A stretch of DNA of 64,000 nt from Microscilla marina ATCC 23134 (GCF_000169175.1 NZ_AAWS01000001.1:248001-312000), one strand, 5' to 3'. Counted from the stretch's first letter, positions 26,051 through 35,391 are shown. The notes: generated by a model from the sequence alone, not told the origin. Numbers and translations are program-made.

Positions 26051-27277
26051 TTATTTTGTTGCTTCGGTGGCATATTTCATAATGGTATTTTTACCCAGTT
26101 GGTGCATGTGTACCTCATCGGGACCATCGGCAAGGCGAATGACCCTGGCTGCACCAAAAAATCCGGCAAGAGGAGTATCTGCGCTCAAACCCATGCCTCC
26201 AAACGATTGCATGGCTCGGTCTACCACAGTCTGTGTCATACGAGGCGCTACAATCTTAATCATAGAAATCAACTCTTTAGCCCCTTTAGTACCTGCCTTG
26301 TCCATCATGTCGGCAGCCTGAAGCGTAAGTAAACGGGCTTGCTGTATTTCGCATAAAGATTTTGAAACATCTTGCCGGATGCTGCTAAACGCGGCAATCG
26401 GACGACCAAATGCTTCGCGTGTTGCCACACGTTGGCTCATGAGCTCTAGTGCACGCTGTGCCATACCAATCAAGCGCATACAGTGATGAATACGCCCTGG
26501 ACCCAAACGCCCCTGGGCTATTTCAAAGCCGCGTCCTTCGCCCAAAATCAAATGACTTTTAGGCACCCTTACGTTTTCGAGCAATACCTCAGCGTGTCCA
26601 GCGGGTGAATCATACTCGCCAAATACAGACAATGGGCGTACTACAGTAACGCCAGGTGTATTTTTAGGTACTAAAATCATACTTTGCTGACTGTGGCGGG
26701 CTGCTTCTGGGTCGGTTTTACCCATCACAATAAAAATCTCACAACGAGGGTCCATTGCGCCCGAAGACCACCATTTACGCCCATTGATGACGTACTCATC
26801 TCCTTCGGCTTTGATAGAACATTGAATATTAGTAGCGTCTGAAGAAGCCACTTCTGGCTCAGTCATCAAAAAGGCTGAGCGTATTTTACCCGCCAGCAGT
26901 GGCTTGAGCCAACGTTCCTGTTGTTCATGATTGCCATACTTTGCCAATACTTCCATGTTGCCTGTATCAGGGGCACTACAGTTGAAAATTTCAGATGACC
27001 AAATCACCTTACCCATAATCTCGGCAAGTGGAGCATACTCTAAATTAGACAGCCCAGGGCTTACTTCGCCATAGTTGGCAGGTAAAAACAAATTCCAAAG
27101 ACCCTTTTCATGGGCTTTGGCTTTTAAGTCTTCTAACCCTGGCCACACTTTCCAAAAGTTTTCGGGAGAGTGTGTCCAGTGGAAATAATCATTTTCTATT
27201 GGATAGACGTGTTCCTTCATAAAGTGAGTGAGCTTTTCCTGAAGGGATTTCATTTTTTCGGTATAGTCAAAATTCAT
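26051..27277 (-). CDS. Acyl-CoA dehydrogenase (ACAD11-like)
   Basis: A 408-aa flavoenzyme that oxidises acyl-CoA to trans-2-enoyl-CoA using FAD. It has the N-terminal helical domain, a middle beta domain with '[19 protein letters not shown]' and '[26 protein letters not shown]', and the C-terminal helical domain with '[22 protein letters not shown]' and '[17 protein letters not shown]'. These match the ACAD10/11-like branch, which acts on 2-methyl, 4-hydroxy or long-chain acyl-CoAs. The length is complete. It belongs to a minus-strand lipid/redox neighbourhood with the nitronate monooxygenase and SDR genes, but the spacing (>400 bp) argues for separate transcripts. Confidence 0.92.
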   Translation of the reverse strand: MNFDYTEKMKSLQEKLTHFMKEHVYPIENDYFHWTHSPENFWKVWPGLEDLKAKAHEKGLWNLFLPANYGEVSPGLSNLEYAPLAEIMGKVIWSSEIFNCSAPDTGNMEVLAKYGNHEQQERWLKPLLAGKIRSAFLMTEPEVASSDATNIQCSIKAEGDEYVINGRKWWSSGAMDPRCEIFIVMGKTDPEAARHSQQSMILVPKNTPGVTVVRPLSVFGEYDSPAGHAEVLLENVRVPKSHLILGEGRGFEIAQGRLGPGRIHHCMRLIGMAQRALELMSQRVATREAFGRPIAAFSSIRQDVSKSLCEIQQARLLTLQAADMMDKAGTKGAKELISMIKIVAPRMTQTVVDRAMQSFGGMGLSADTPLAGFFGAARVIRLADGPDEVHMHQLGKNTIMKYATEATK

Positions 27278-27718
27278 AAGTTCTTTTTTATCGTCATTTT
27301 TTCAGTTTCATTCTGCGTAATAACCTTTGCAATGTTTATCATATTTGCAAGCTTAGTTGGGGGCCATGGTCAGTAGCCCTGACAAGGGCATTTATTCCTT
27401 TAAAAGGCGTTTTATGTATTTATGTTTGCTCTTTGAAAGGTCTACCACAAAGATTTACCCCTACATTTATGTACTTAACAAGTAGTTAACTATCTGTATG
27501 TCAGGAACAGGGTTTCTAACTATCAAGTTTGTAAACAACTGAAAATAAAAACTTTACAAACTTGATAACTACCTATGGAACAAGGTGTGCCTAGTACCTT
27601 GCACCTAGTTGCTAGAACCTTATTTGCACTCGTTTTAACCTTATAAAATGCTTATTATCAAGCAACTACGGGACTTCGTGCACTCCTAAATTCTAATTTG
27701 TAATTGAACCATTCGTAA
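27278..27718. other. Gene-free stretch with inverted and direct repeats
   Basis: A 15-bp perfect inverted repeat, TATCAAGTTTGTAAA (27521-27535) with TTTACAAACTTGATA (27553-27567), lies here. It is followed by short imperfect duplications (27580-27615: GCCTAGTACCTTG / CACCTAGTTGCTAG) and, at 27691-27720, a single end of the TAATTACGAAT repeat family that overlaps the stop codon of the next gene. No coding sequence is supported. Confidence 0.55.
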
Positions 27719-28684
27719 TTATAACCATTGTTGTTGCTCCATGATCGCTTCTCTCATTTCTTTTTTGAGCCTTTGTACCAATGTTTTTACTGGTACCACA
27801 TCTTGAACAGACGCCACACCTTGCCCCGCTGACCAAATTGTTTTCCAAGCCTTGGCTTCGGCCTGTGCAGCATCCAGTTCCTCTCCAAAGTTGATTTTTT
27901 TCTGATGATGCCACATTTCTTTGGTAATGCCCATCGCCTCAAGGCTTAGGCGTAAGAAATTGGCTGGCACCCCTGAAATAGCTGCAGTATATACAATATC
28001 GGCAGTGTTGCTCTGGATAATCATATCTTGATAAGCTTTGTCTGCTTTGCTTTCGCTCACATTGATAAACCGCGTACCCATGTAGGCAAAGTCGGCACCC
28101 ATTTGCAGGGCAGTGGCTATATCGCGCCCGTTGCTTATGCACCCCGACAGAATGATAGTTTTGTCAAAAAAGCTTTTAATTTCAGCCACCAATGCCATAG
28201 GGTTTACAGTACCTGCGTGTCCACCCGCCCCCGCGCTCACTAAAATAAGCCCATCTACTCCAGCTTCTATAGCCTTTTCAGCGTGGCGTCGGTTGGTAAT
28301 GTCATGAAATACCAAACCACCATAACTGTGTACCGCTTCGACCACCTCTGCTACTGCCCCCAACGAGGTAATGATAATAGGTACTTTGTGCTTGACACAA
28401 ACTTCTAAATCTGCCTTAAGGCGAGGGTTGGTATGGTGTACAATAAGGTTTACCCCATAAGGAGCGACTGTTTGCCCATCTTGTTTGGCTTGCTCCAATT
28501 CATTTTCTATCTCGGTTAGCCATTGGTCAAAACCCTCAGTACTGCGTTGGTTTAAGGCAGGAAAAGTGCCTATGATGCCGTTTTTGCAGCAGGCAGTGAC
28601 TAATTGGGTACCTGAAATTAAAAACATAGGGGCAGCAATTACCGGGAGCGATAATTGATCTTTGAATAGATTGTTTTGGCTCAT
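27719..28684 (-). CDS. Nitronate monooxygenase (2-nitropropane dioxygenase family)
   Basis: A 321-aa FMN TIM-barrel enzyme. Its signatures are 'LPVIAAPMFLISGTQLV' at the N-terminus, 'KVPIIITSLGAV', 'DGLILVSAGAGGHAGTVNPMALV' (the GGHxG flavin-phosphate motif), and 'GRDIATALQMGADFAYMGTRFI'. The family oxidises alkyl nitronates or, in FabK/DUF561-like relatives, acts on enoyl thioesters; the neighbouring acyl-CoA dehydrogenase makes a lipid role possible. The length is normal. The stop codon TAA overlaps a TAATTACGAAT-type repeat end, and a structured leader lies upstream. Confidence 0.9.
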   Translation of the reverse strand: MSQNNLFKDQLSLPVIAAPMFLISGTQLVTACCKNGIIGTFPALNQRSTEGFDQWLTEIENELEQAKQDGQTVAPYGVNLIVHHTNPRLKADLEVCVKHKVPIIITSLGAVAEVVEAVHSYGGLVFHDITNRRHAEKAIEAGVDGLILVSAGAGGHAGTVNPMALVAEIKSFFDKTIILSGCISNGRDIATALQMGADFAYMGTRFINVSESKADKAYQDMIIQSNTADIVYTAAISGVPANFLRLSLEAMGITKEMWHHQKKINFGEELDAAQAEAKAWKTIWSAGQGVASVQDVVPVKTLVQRLKKEMREAIMEQQQWL

Positions 28685-28719
28685 GATTGATGTTTTTGGT
28701 AGTAAGTAAGTAGCTTCTA

Positions 28720-28779
28720 CAGCCTCAAGTCCTTAGGTGCCGATGCATATCGGTGCTATTAGCCAATAGCTTGAGGCTG
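28720..28779 (-). promoter_or_regulatory. Three-helix structured leader before nitronate monooxygenase
   Basis: CAGCCTCAAG (28720-28729) pairs with CTTGAGGCTG (28770-28779). Enclosed are CCGAT-GCAT-ATCGG (28740-28753) and CTATT-AGCC-AATAG (28756-28769). This folds as a compact three-way junction about 35 nt upstream of the start codon. It could be a 5' UTR element or a mobile palindrome; no known riboswitch consensus was recognised. Confidence 0.45.
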
Positions 28780-28793
28780 GTTTGCAAGCCTAT

Positions 28794-28897
28794 TACCGAT
28801 TTTATAGAGTACTGATTTTTATCGGTTTATAAAATCGGTAGATAGAAGCCCCGACAGGGGCAAGCTTTAAGCGATATGTCGCAAGCTAGACCCCTGT
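28794..28897. repeat. Two further long hairpins
   Basis: TACCGATTTTATA (28794-28806) pairs perfectly with TATAAAATCGGTA (28828-28840). Next, ACAGGGG (28854-28860) pairs with CCCCTGT (28891-28897), enclosing AAGCTT/AAGCT and GCGA-TATG-TCGC. An alternative hairpin GCCCC-GACA-GGGGC (28848-28861) competes with the last one. Confidence 0.5.
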
Positions 28898-29034
28898 TTA
28901 ACTGCGTTGAGCTCATCACAGCAAACTGCTGTAGATTCGGTTCACAGGTAACTATACTTATGTATAATGTTGATTTTCAGTAACTTACAAAAAACGTGGT
29001 TAAAAGTAACAAGTCTTAGATGTCGATGCAATGA

Positions 29035-29085
29035 GTGATAAGCTACAAATAGGTATAACCCTCGTTACATCTATTGATTAAATGT
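29035..29085 (-). repeat. Dispersed repeat, partial reverse copy
   Basis: Read on the minus strand it contains TAATCAATAGATGTAAC, a shortened loop, then GTTATACC and TTTGTAGCTTAT. This matches the TAATGAGTAGATGTAACT ... AGTTACC ... TTATAGCTTAT order of the copy at 44664. It is more diverged and lacks the TACCAAGG end. Confidence 0.45.
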
Positions 29086-29124
29086 ATTGAATAATGCTTA
29101 AAATAGCTAAGGTGATAGCAACTA

Positions 29125-29874
29125 TCAGGCAGTTGTGCCACCGTCTACTGGCATTATATGCCCTGTTACAAAGCTTGAGTTTCTGGCACTCAGCCAAGTG
29201 ATTGCTTCGGCTATCTCTTCTACTTTGCCGTAGCGTTTCATCGGAATATTTGCCTTGAGTTTTTCTGCTTTATCGCCAAAAAACTGAGGCTGAAATAAAT
29301 TAGTAAGTGTAAATACCGGGCACACTGCATTTACCCTGATATTGTGTTTAGCATATTCCATGGCTGCAGTTTTGGTCATGCCTACTACAGCGTGTTTGCT
29401 TGCCACATATGCCAGGTTATTGGGTAAACCACGCAAACCTGCTACTGACGATACATTGACTATATTGCCACTGCCTTGTTTCATCATTTGTTGAAGCTCC
29501 ATTTTCATGCAATAAAACACCCCAGTTTGGTTTACCGCAATTACCTTGTCCCAACTATCTACTGGGTGCTCAGCGGTTTTTTTTTGGTTGAAATCTCCAA
29601 TTCCAGCGTTATTAACGGCAATGTCTATTTTGCCAAATTGAGCAACAGTTTCATTGATTAGATTTTCTACTTCGTCGAGTTTGGCAACATTGGCCGTTAT
29701 AAAGCTTGCTTTTCCTCCTGCTTCGGTGATAAGTCTCACCGTTTCTTCTCCTCCTTTAGGGGCAATATCTGATACGATGACTTGCGCCCCACCTTGAGCG
29801 TAGAGCAGAGAAGTAGCCCGACCAATGCCTGACCCTGCTCCAGTAATGATTACTACTTTGTCTTGAAACTTCAT
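29125..29874 (-). CDS. SDR-family oxidoreductase (classical, FabG-like)
   Basis: A 249-aa Rossmann-fold NAD(P)-dependent short-chain dehydrogenase. Cofactor motif 'GAGSGIGRA' at residues 12-20, 'NNAGI', catalytic Ser in 'NVSSVAGLRG', and Tyr/Lys in 'YVASK' are all present; the C-terminal 'GHIMPVDGGTTA' is standard. 'VSDIAPKGGEE' with Asp after the second strand suggests NAD preference. It is probably a 3-hydroxyacyl or alcohol dehydrogenase. It lies in the same orientation as the acyl-CoA dehydrogenase and nitronate monooxygenase genes. Confidence 0.9.
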   Translation of the reverse strand: MKFQDKVVIITGAGSGIGRATSLLYAQGGAQVIVSDIAPKGGEETVRLITEAGGKASFITANVAKLDEVENLINETVAQFGKIDIAVNNAGIGDFNQKKTAEHPVDSWDKVIAVNQTGVFYCMKMELQQMMKQGSGNIVNVSSVAGLRGLPNNLAYVASKHAVVGMTKTAAMEYAKHNIRVNAVCPVFTLTNLFQPQFFGDKAEKLKANIPMKRYGKVEEIAEAITWLSARNSSFVTGHIMPVDGGTTA

Positions 29875-30263
29875 TTTGTGTTTTTCTGATTGTGTTATTT
29901 GAGGTGATTGTTTTTTATGAGCTATAGGTTAATTACAAAACAATCTCTTGTAAAAGCTATATTCACGCAAATTATAATACTATGGGGAAGCAACAAAATA
30001 AATTAGTATAAAAATACTAATTTAGCTTTTGATAAGTTATTTTTTACTAAAAATTGACTTGTAGCATTGAATCCTAAACGGACTGATGCAACTGCTTGAT
30101 AACTTTGCTAATCTTTCGTTAAAACACCAATTGTTCTTTGGCTTATAGGGTGTTTTTCGTTATATTAGAGATGTTTCGTTGTATTTGTTCTTGATGATTA
30201 ACCGTTGTGTATGCAGTAACATTTTTGTTTTGTTATACGCTATTTTCAACCCCCATTATATTT
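29875..30263. other. Divergent promoter region
   Basis: AT-rich DNA between the SDR (minus) and serine hydrolase (plus) genes. No repeat, small gene or clean consensus promoter was found. Confidence 0.4.
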
Positions 30264-31631
30264 ATGAAAAAATATGCTTACCCTACACCCCAATTTTTAG
30301 CTTCGCTCAAAAAAACTTGCGTTGTTATATTGAGTCTATTATTTACTCACTTGGCGCAAGCCCAGCAAAACTCTAAGGCAGAAGTGATAGACTCAGTCAT
30401 GAACTTGCTTTATGCCAATAATCAGTTTAATGGTGCGGTGTTGGTCAAGGATAAGGGCAAGGTAATTTATAAGAAAGCCCTGGGTTGGAGCAATTTAGAT
30501 AAAAGAGATACCTTAAAACTGACTACATCCATGCGGGTTGCCTCAGTATCCAAGCAGTTTACAGCCATGGCTATTATGATTTTAAAGGAAAGGGGTTTAC
30601 TTGATTTTTCTGATTTGGTGCACCATTACATTCCAGCATTGCCCTACAAAAGCGTGACTATAGAGAACTTATTGCATCATAACTCAGGTCTACCCGACTC
30701 TTTTGGAGAATTAAGGGGGGTGACCCGAATGTTTGGTAGTACCAAACTCATTAGTAATGATGATATCATAGCTTATTTGAGTGCAGTACGTCCCAAGGTG
30801 AAATTTAAACCTGGCAAAAAAGCCAGCTACTGCAATACAGGGTATATTTTGCTGGCAAGCATTGTAGAAAAGGTAAGCAAAGTGCCTTTTGACAAGTTTT
30901 TGTATGAAAACATTTTCAAGCCTTTGAAAATGAACCACACCTATATTTATCACCCCAAACGTAACCATACCAATGTGTACAATACCAAAACCTACGATAC
31001 TTTAGTAGTAAAAAGAGATACTATTCAGAAAAACGCAGATACTCGTATTGTAAAAAGTATTTTGCAAACCCAAGAGGTGATTGTGAGCAAAAAGAAACAA
31101 AGAGCTTATGGGTATTATATTGACCAAAAATATGGTTGGCAATTGCTTGACTATCATCCTTATGATGGCATAGTGGGCGAAAAAAGTGTGTGTACTACAG
31201 TAGAAGATCTTGCCAAATGGGATGAAGCATTGCATAAAAGAACTTTAGTGAGTGACCTTACCCAAAGAAAAGCATTTACAATGGCAGCTGTTACTAACAA
31301 AAGAAAGTACGGCTATGGTTATGGTTTTAAGATATATAGAAAAAAACCGCATGTAGTTTTTCACCATGGGCTTTATCGAGGGTTTAGAAGCTACCTGCAA
31401 CACGATACCAAAGACAAAAGTTTTATTGTAATTTTGACCAATCGAGGGTTAGGGTATCAAATGTATCCTATTTATCAGATGATTGATAATATACTGTATG
31501 GGCGTAAATTTAAAATGCCTAAAAAAGATTGGGTTGAAAAGCGTACTACCAAGATGTTTAAAAAACGTTACTGGATCAATTATGATGAGCCAAATATAGG
31601 TGTGCTGAAGGCAAAGATAGACAAAGAATAG
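30264..31631 (+). CDS. Secreted serine hydrolase, class C beta-lactamase fold
   Basis: 455 aa from the ATG at 30264, which places a signal peptide ('TCVVILSLLFTHLAQAQ') at residues ~16-34; the longer frame from 30207 is disfavoured. The motifs of the beta-lactamase/DD-peptidase clan are present: S-V-S-K in 'MRVASVSKQFTAMA', Y-C-N in 'KASYCNTGYILL', and H-x-G in 'VVFHHGLYRGF'. Such proteins are DD-peptidase-like or esterase enzymes of the periplasm; substrate unknown. It is a monocistron on the plus strand. Confidence 0.88.
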   Translation: MKKYAYPTPQFLASLKKTCVVILSLLFTHLAQAQQNSKAEVIDSVMNLLYANNQFNGAVLVKDKGKVIYKKALGWSNLDKRDTLKLTTSMRVASVSKQFTAMAIMILKERGLLDFSDLVHHYIPALPYKSVTIENLLHHNSGLPDSFGELRGVTRMFGSTKLISNDDIIAYLSAVRPKVKFKPGKKASYCNTGYILLASIVEKVSKVPFDKFLYENIFKPLKMNHTYIYHPKRNHTNVYNTKTYDTLVVKRDTIQKNADTRIVKSILQTQEVIVSKKKQRAYGYYIDQKYGWQLLDYHPYDGIVGEKSVCTTVEDLAKWDEALHKRTLVSDLTQRKAFTMAAVTNKRKYGYGYGFKIYRKKPHVVFHHGLYRGFRSYLQHDTKDKSFIVILTNRGLGYQMYPIYQMIDNILYGRKFKMPKKDWVEKRTTKMFKKRYWINYDEPNIGVLKAKIDKE

Positions 31632-31800
31632 ACGAAGGGGAGGGGTAGGCTTCTTGAGATCGAGCGAACTCCCCCATATTAAATGCTAAAGTAGGACTTG
31701 GTGGCTTGTGCTGTGCTATGTAAAATGAACTTGTGGTGATAACAAACGTTATTATATTTTGTTTATTTGGGTTATCCTTCCCTTCATAAATGTAAAAATA

Positions 31801-32373
31801 ATGAAACTAAAAGATCAGGAAAAACAGGCACGAATAAGACAAGTAACTATAGATATTGTATCTGAACAAGGCATTGCAGGAGTAAAAATGGCTTCGGTAG
31901 CAAAACGTGCCGAGGTAGTACCCTCTACTTTGTATACTTACTACAAAAACAAAGAAACCCTCATTGTATCTACCTTTACCTACATAGCACAACAAATGAC
32001 TGAAGAGCTTCACCTGCTCTTTGAGCCCGTCCAGCCTTTTCGTAAGTTGCTCTGGAACCTGTTTGAGCAAGCCATTGATTATAAGCTTAAGCATCATAAA
32101 GAAGATATTTTTTTTAAAATGTTTATTGTCTCTCCTTACTTTGACAAAGCAACTCCTGAAACAAAAAGAGCCCTTGAGACTGCTGCCCGGCAGTTGATGG
32201 AGTTTGGCAAAGAGCAAATGATTATAAAAGCCGAAACTCCCGATATGGTACTTATTGCTGCTTTAGATGGCATCATTGATAAATTGGTAGATTATCATTA
32301 CAAAAACATGCTTACATTAGATGAAGCCATTATCCAGGCAGGGTTTGATGTTTTGTGGGATGCTGTTACTTGA
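31801..32373 (+). CDS. TetR-family transcriptional regulator
   Basis: 190 aa from the ATG at 31801; the frame opens earlier at 31759 but the added residues are hydrophobic and out of keeping. The helix-turn-helix occupies residues ~8-52: 'KQARIRQVTIDIVSEQGIAGVKMASVAKRAEVVPSTLYTYYKNKETL'-like, ending in the usual YxYYKNKExL. The C-terminal part is the ligand/dimer domain. Its neighbourhood of acyl-CoA dehydrogenase, SDR and DUF1295 genes fits a regulator sensing fatty acyl compounds, but that is inference. Confidence 0.88.
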   Translation: MKLKDQEKQARIRQVTIDIVSEQGIAGVKMASVAKRAEVVPSTLYTYYKNKETLIVSTFTYIAQQMTEELHLLFEPVQPFRKLLWNLFEQAIDYKLKHHKEDIFFKMFIVSPYFDKATPETKRALETAARQLMEFGKEQMIIKAETPDMVLIAALDGIIDKLVDYHYKNMLTLDEAIIQAGFDVLWDAVT

Positions 32374-32727
32374 CCTTATTTACAATGCTTTTGGCCTAAC
32401 GGCGAGCCACCCTTCGTTTAGTTTATCACTTATCTCTTCTTGAGTTTACCACATGATTTGCGTTAATTTGCCCAATTACCTGCTCATATATAGCAATATA
32501 ACAAGTGGCAAGCAAGCTGTTTTGGGACACCAAACCTTGCCCATTCTTTTGTATTTACTTATAGCTTACAGTGGGTAACTAACAACTTGAATTAACTAAG
32601 TACTATATCTAACAAGCAAGTATAATTGGTTTACTATGCGTCAGCTCTACTTATAGCTTATTGCACCAATATGCATTGGTATCCAATACTTGCTGCTACT
32701 TAATATACTACAACCACGCATTATATC
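32374..32727. other. Gene-free stretch with partial dispersed repeat
   Basis: Contains a partial copy of the dispersed repeat at 32648-32702 and an ACTTATAGCTTA duplicate near 32557. A hairpin ACCAAT-ATGC-ATTGGT (32665-32680) sits within the partial copy. No coding sequence. Confidence 0.5.
32648..32702 (+). repeat. Dispersed repeat, partial copy C
   Basis: TACTTATAGCTTA and, 29 nt later, TACTTGCTGCTACTTA match the 3' third of the copy at 44664-44777 in the same order, with a palindromic ACCAAT...ATTGGT segment inserted between. Confidence 0.5.
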
Positions 32728-33582
32728 ATGAAACGAAAAAAAATATTTTATGTAATCCTCTTAACACTGGTAACAGCTATTTCTACCTTTTTATTTACAC
32801 ATGCTGCTGCTACTACTTATGCCGTTGGCTTGGGAGTTATTCTATTGAGCTTAACAGTTTTGTGGTTGGTGAGTCTCACAATTAAAGATGCTTCTATCAT
32901 TGATGTATTTTGGGGGTTAGGTTTTTTTATCATTGCCTGGCTATACGGTTCCCAAGTTGGTTTTGAGCTCTTAAGTACGCGCAACTGGGTATTGCTTATG
33001 ATGGTTACTGTCTGGGGTTTGCGGCTTACTATATACCTGGCCATTCGTAACTTGGGCAAAGGCGAAGATTATCGTTATGTGGCTATGCGTAAACAGAACG
33101 GGAAACATTTTTGGTGGATTTCGTACTTCCGGGTATTTGTGTTGCAAGGCTTCCTTCTCTGGATGATTTCGGCAGTATACTTACCTGCACTGTCCGTTTC
33201 TGGAAGTTTATTATTGCTCGATTATCTTGGGATTTTGTTTTGGAGCATAGGCTTGTTTTTTGAGGCAGTAGGCGATGCACAATTGCGCAGATTTAAGCAA
33301 AATCCTGCCAACTACGGCAAAGTTATGGACAAAGGTTTGTGGCACTATACCCGACACCCCAACTATTTTGGTGATGCGATGGTGTGGTGGGGCTTCTTTA
33401 TGTTTGGCTTAAGCCAATGGCAAGGGCTATATTTTATTTTTTGCCCATTGATCATGACCTTGTTTTTACTCAAAGTATCAGGAGTAGCTTTGTTGGAAAC
33501 CAAACTTAAAAAAACCAAACCTCAATATGCCGAATACATTAGAAAAACACCTGCGTTTATACCCGGTTTGCCTAAGAAATAA
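32728..33582 (+). CDS. DUF1295 membrane protein (steroid-reductase-like)
   Basis: A 284-aa polytopic protein with about seven hydrophobic helices. The C-terminal 'FKQNPANYGKVMDKGLWHYTRHPNYFGDAMVWWGFFMFGL' and 'LLETKLKKTKPQYAEYIRKTPAFIPGLPK' patterns define DUF1295, a relative of 5-alpha-reductase and isoprenylcysteine methyltransferase families. It is probably an NADPH-dependent membrane reductase or a lipid-modifying enzyme. Full length. A strong terminator follows. Confidence 0.88.
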   Translation: MKRKKIFYVILLTLVTAISTFLFTHAAATTYAVGLGVILLSLTVLWLVSLTIKDASIIDVFWGLGFFIIAWLYGSQVGFELLSTRNWVLLMMVTVWGLRLTIYLAIRNLGKGEDYRYVAMRKQNGKHFWWISYFRVFVLQGFLLWMISAVYLPALSVSGSLLLLDYLGILFWSIGLFFEAVGDAQLRRFKQNPANYGKVMDKGLWHYTRHPNYFGDAMVWWGFFMFGLSQWQGLYFIFCPLIMTLFLLKVSGVALLETKLKKTKPQYAEYIRKTPAFIPGLPKK

Positions 33583-33635
33583 GCAATATAAGGGATGACC
33601 ACCGAAGCCTCATTGAGCATAGCTGGGCTTGATGA

Positions 33636-33670
33636 AGCAAAAAAACTGATCCAACATCAGTTTTTTTGCT
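33636..33670 (+). terminator. Terminator of the DUF1295 gene
   Basis: A perfect 15-bp stem, AGCAAAAAAACTGAT with ATCAGTTTTTTTGCT, over a CCAAC loop. Confidence 0.9.
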
Positions 33671-33897
33671 TTGATATGTCCTTTGTTTTGTTGGAAAACT
33701 AAATTTAAACGAGCCGTTTTTTTACTTCATTTTTCACTATTTTTGAGTCGCTATAATGGAGCTACATTACTGTTTAAAGCAATGTAACAACTTCATTGTG
33801 AGCACCCTACCCATTGCATAAATTACTCAATTGACATGTGAGACGGACAGGAATTGATATATAAACTATCGGAAAATACACATAACACACGATTTAA

Positions 33898-35379
33898 ATG
33901 GATAAAAGCACGCATTATATTTCCAGCGAATGGCTTTCGCTAGACCAGGTAAAACAGGTTTTGAATCAACAAATTGCCCTTTCTGACAACGCCCGTGAAC
34001 GAGTTGTGCAATGTAGAAGCTACTTAGATAATAAGCTTGCCAAGGAAGATACCCCTATTTATGGCATCAACACAGGATTTGGTTCTTTGTGTGACCAGGA
34101 AATAGACAAAAAAGACCTTGCTCAGTTGCAGGCAAACCTCGTGAAATCGCACGCTTGTGGTACAGGCGATGAGGTTCCTCAGGATGTAGTAAAAACGATG
34201 CTTTTACTCAAAGTACAGTCTTTGTCTTATGGGCACTCTGGCATAGCGCTGGAAACCATACAACGCTTGATTGATTTCTATAACCACGATGTTATTCCAG
34301 TAGTTTATCAGCTGGGCTCTTTGGGGGCTTCTGGCGACTTGGCTCCTTTGGCGCATATAGCCTTGCCTTTGTTGGGTTTGGGTGAGGCATACTTTGAGGG
34401 CAAAGTACAACCTGCTGCCCAAATATTGGCTCATTTTGGTTGGGAGCCCATAGAACTGCAGTCAAAAGAGGGGCTGGCTCTGCTGAATGGTACTCAGTTT
34501 ATGAGTGCGTTTGGTACGATTTGTTTGCTGCGTATAGACCAATTACTGAAAGCTTCTGAAGTAATTACAGCCTTGTCGTTTGATGGGTACGATTGTTTGC
34601 TTTCTCCTTACAATGACCTTATTCATCAGGCACGTCCTCACCCTGGGCAAATACAGGTAGCCAAAAATATCAGAGAGTTGTTAGAAGGCAGCGAAATTGC
34701 TCAGCAGAAAAAGCCTTATATCCAAGACCCTTACTCGTTTAGGTGTGTGCCTCAAGTACACGGCGCTACTTATGATGCACTTAATTATTGTCGTGAGGTG
34801 ATTTTGCGTGAAATCAATTCGGTGACTGATAACCCAAATATTTTCCCTGACGAAGATAAAATTTTATCAGGAGGTAACTTTCATGGACAGCCGCTTGCCT
34901 TGGCACTTGATTTTTTGAGCATTGCTGTGGCTGAGCTTGCCAATATTTCGGAACGCCGTACTTATACGCTTATTTCAGGCAAACGCGATTTGCCTGCCTT
35001 TCTGATTGCCAGCCAAGGACTTAACTCTGGTTTTATGATTCCTCAATATACTGCCGCTTCTATTGTAAGTCAAAATAAGCAGCTGTGTACGCCAGCTTCT
35101 ATCGACTCTATTGTGTCGTCAAACGGGCAAGAAGACCACGTAAGTATGGGGGCTAACGCGGCTACCAAAGCCCTAAAGGTAGTACAAAATGTAGAACGAG
35201 TACTTGCCATAGAGCTTATGACTGCTGCCCAGGCAATAGAGTTTCGTCGTCCAATGCGTACCTCCAAAAAATTGGAAAAATTGATGGATGATTTTAGAGC
35301 AGAAGTGCCATTTGTAGAAGATGATAAGGTAATGTATACTGAAATAGACAAAGCCTTGAAATTTGTGCAAACACTATAA
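33898..35379 (+). CDS. hutH: Histidine ammonia-lyase
   Basis: A 493-aa enzyme that deaminates L-histidine to urocanate. The self-forming MIO cofactor triad Ala144-Ser145-Gly146 lies in 'GSLGASGDLAPLAH'; 'YGINTGFG' (Tyr55) and 'FHGQPLALALD', 'QEDHVSMGANAATKA' complete the family pattern. The length is normal. No hutU, hutI or hutG gene lies next to it, so the rest of the pathway must be elsewhere, or the enzyme may serve another purpose; the HAL-versus-TAL selectivity His in 'SHACGTG' (His85) favours histidine or tyrosine. A stem-loop follows. Confidence 0.9.
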   Translation: MDKSTHYISSEWLSLDQVKQVLNQQIALSDNARERVVQCRSYLDNKLAKEDTPIYGINTGFGSLCDQEIDKKDLAQLQANLVKSHACGTGDEVPQDVVKTMLLLKVQSLSYGHSGIALETIQRLIDFYNHDVIPVVYQLGSLGASGDLAPLAHIALPLLGLGEAYFEGKVQPAAQILAHFGWEPIELQSKEGLALLNGTQFMSAFGTICLLRIDQLLKASEVITALSFDGYDCLLSPYNDLIHQARPHPGQIQVAKNIRELLEGSEIAQQKKPYIQDPYSFRCVPQVHGATYDALNYCREVILREINSVTDNPNIFPDEDKILSGGNFHGQPLALALDFLSIAVAELANISERRTYTLISGKRDLPAFLIASQGLNSGFMIPQYTAASIVSQNKQLCTPASIDSIVSSNGQEDHVSMGANAATKALKVVQNVERVLAIELMTAAQAIEFRRPMRTSKKLEKLMDDFRAEVPFVEDDKVMYTEIDKALKFVQTL

Positions 35380-35391
35380 CTAACAAATGAA

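Noticed and set aside
31801-33582. TetR and DUF1295 genes as one operon
   Set aside because: A 350-bp gap containing repeat remnants separates them, so independent transcription is more likely.
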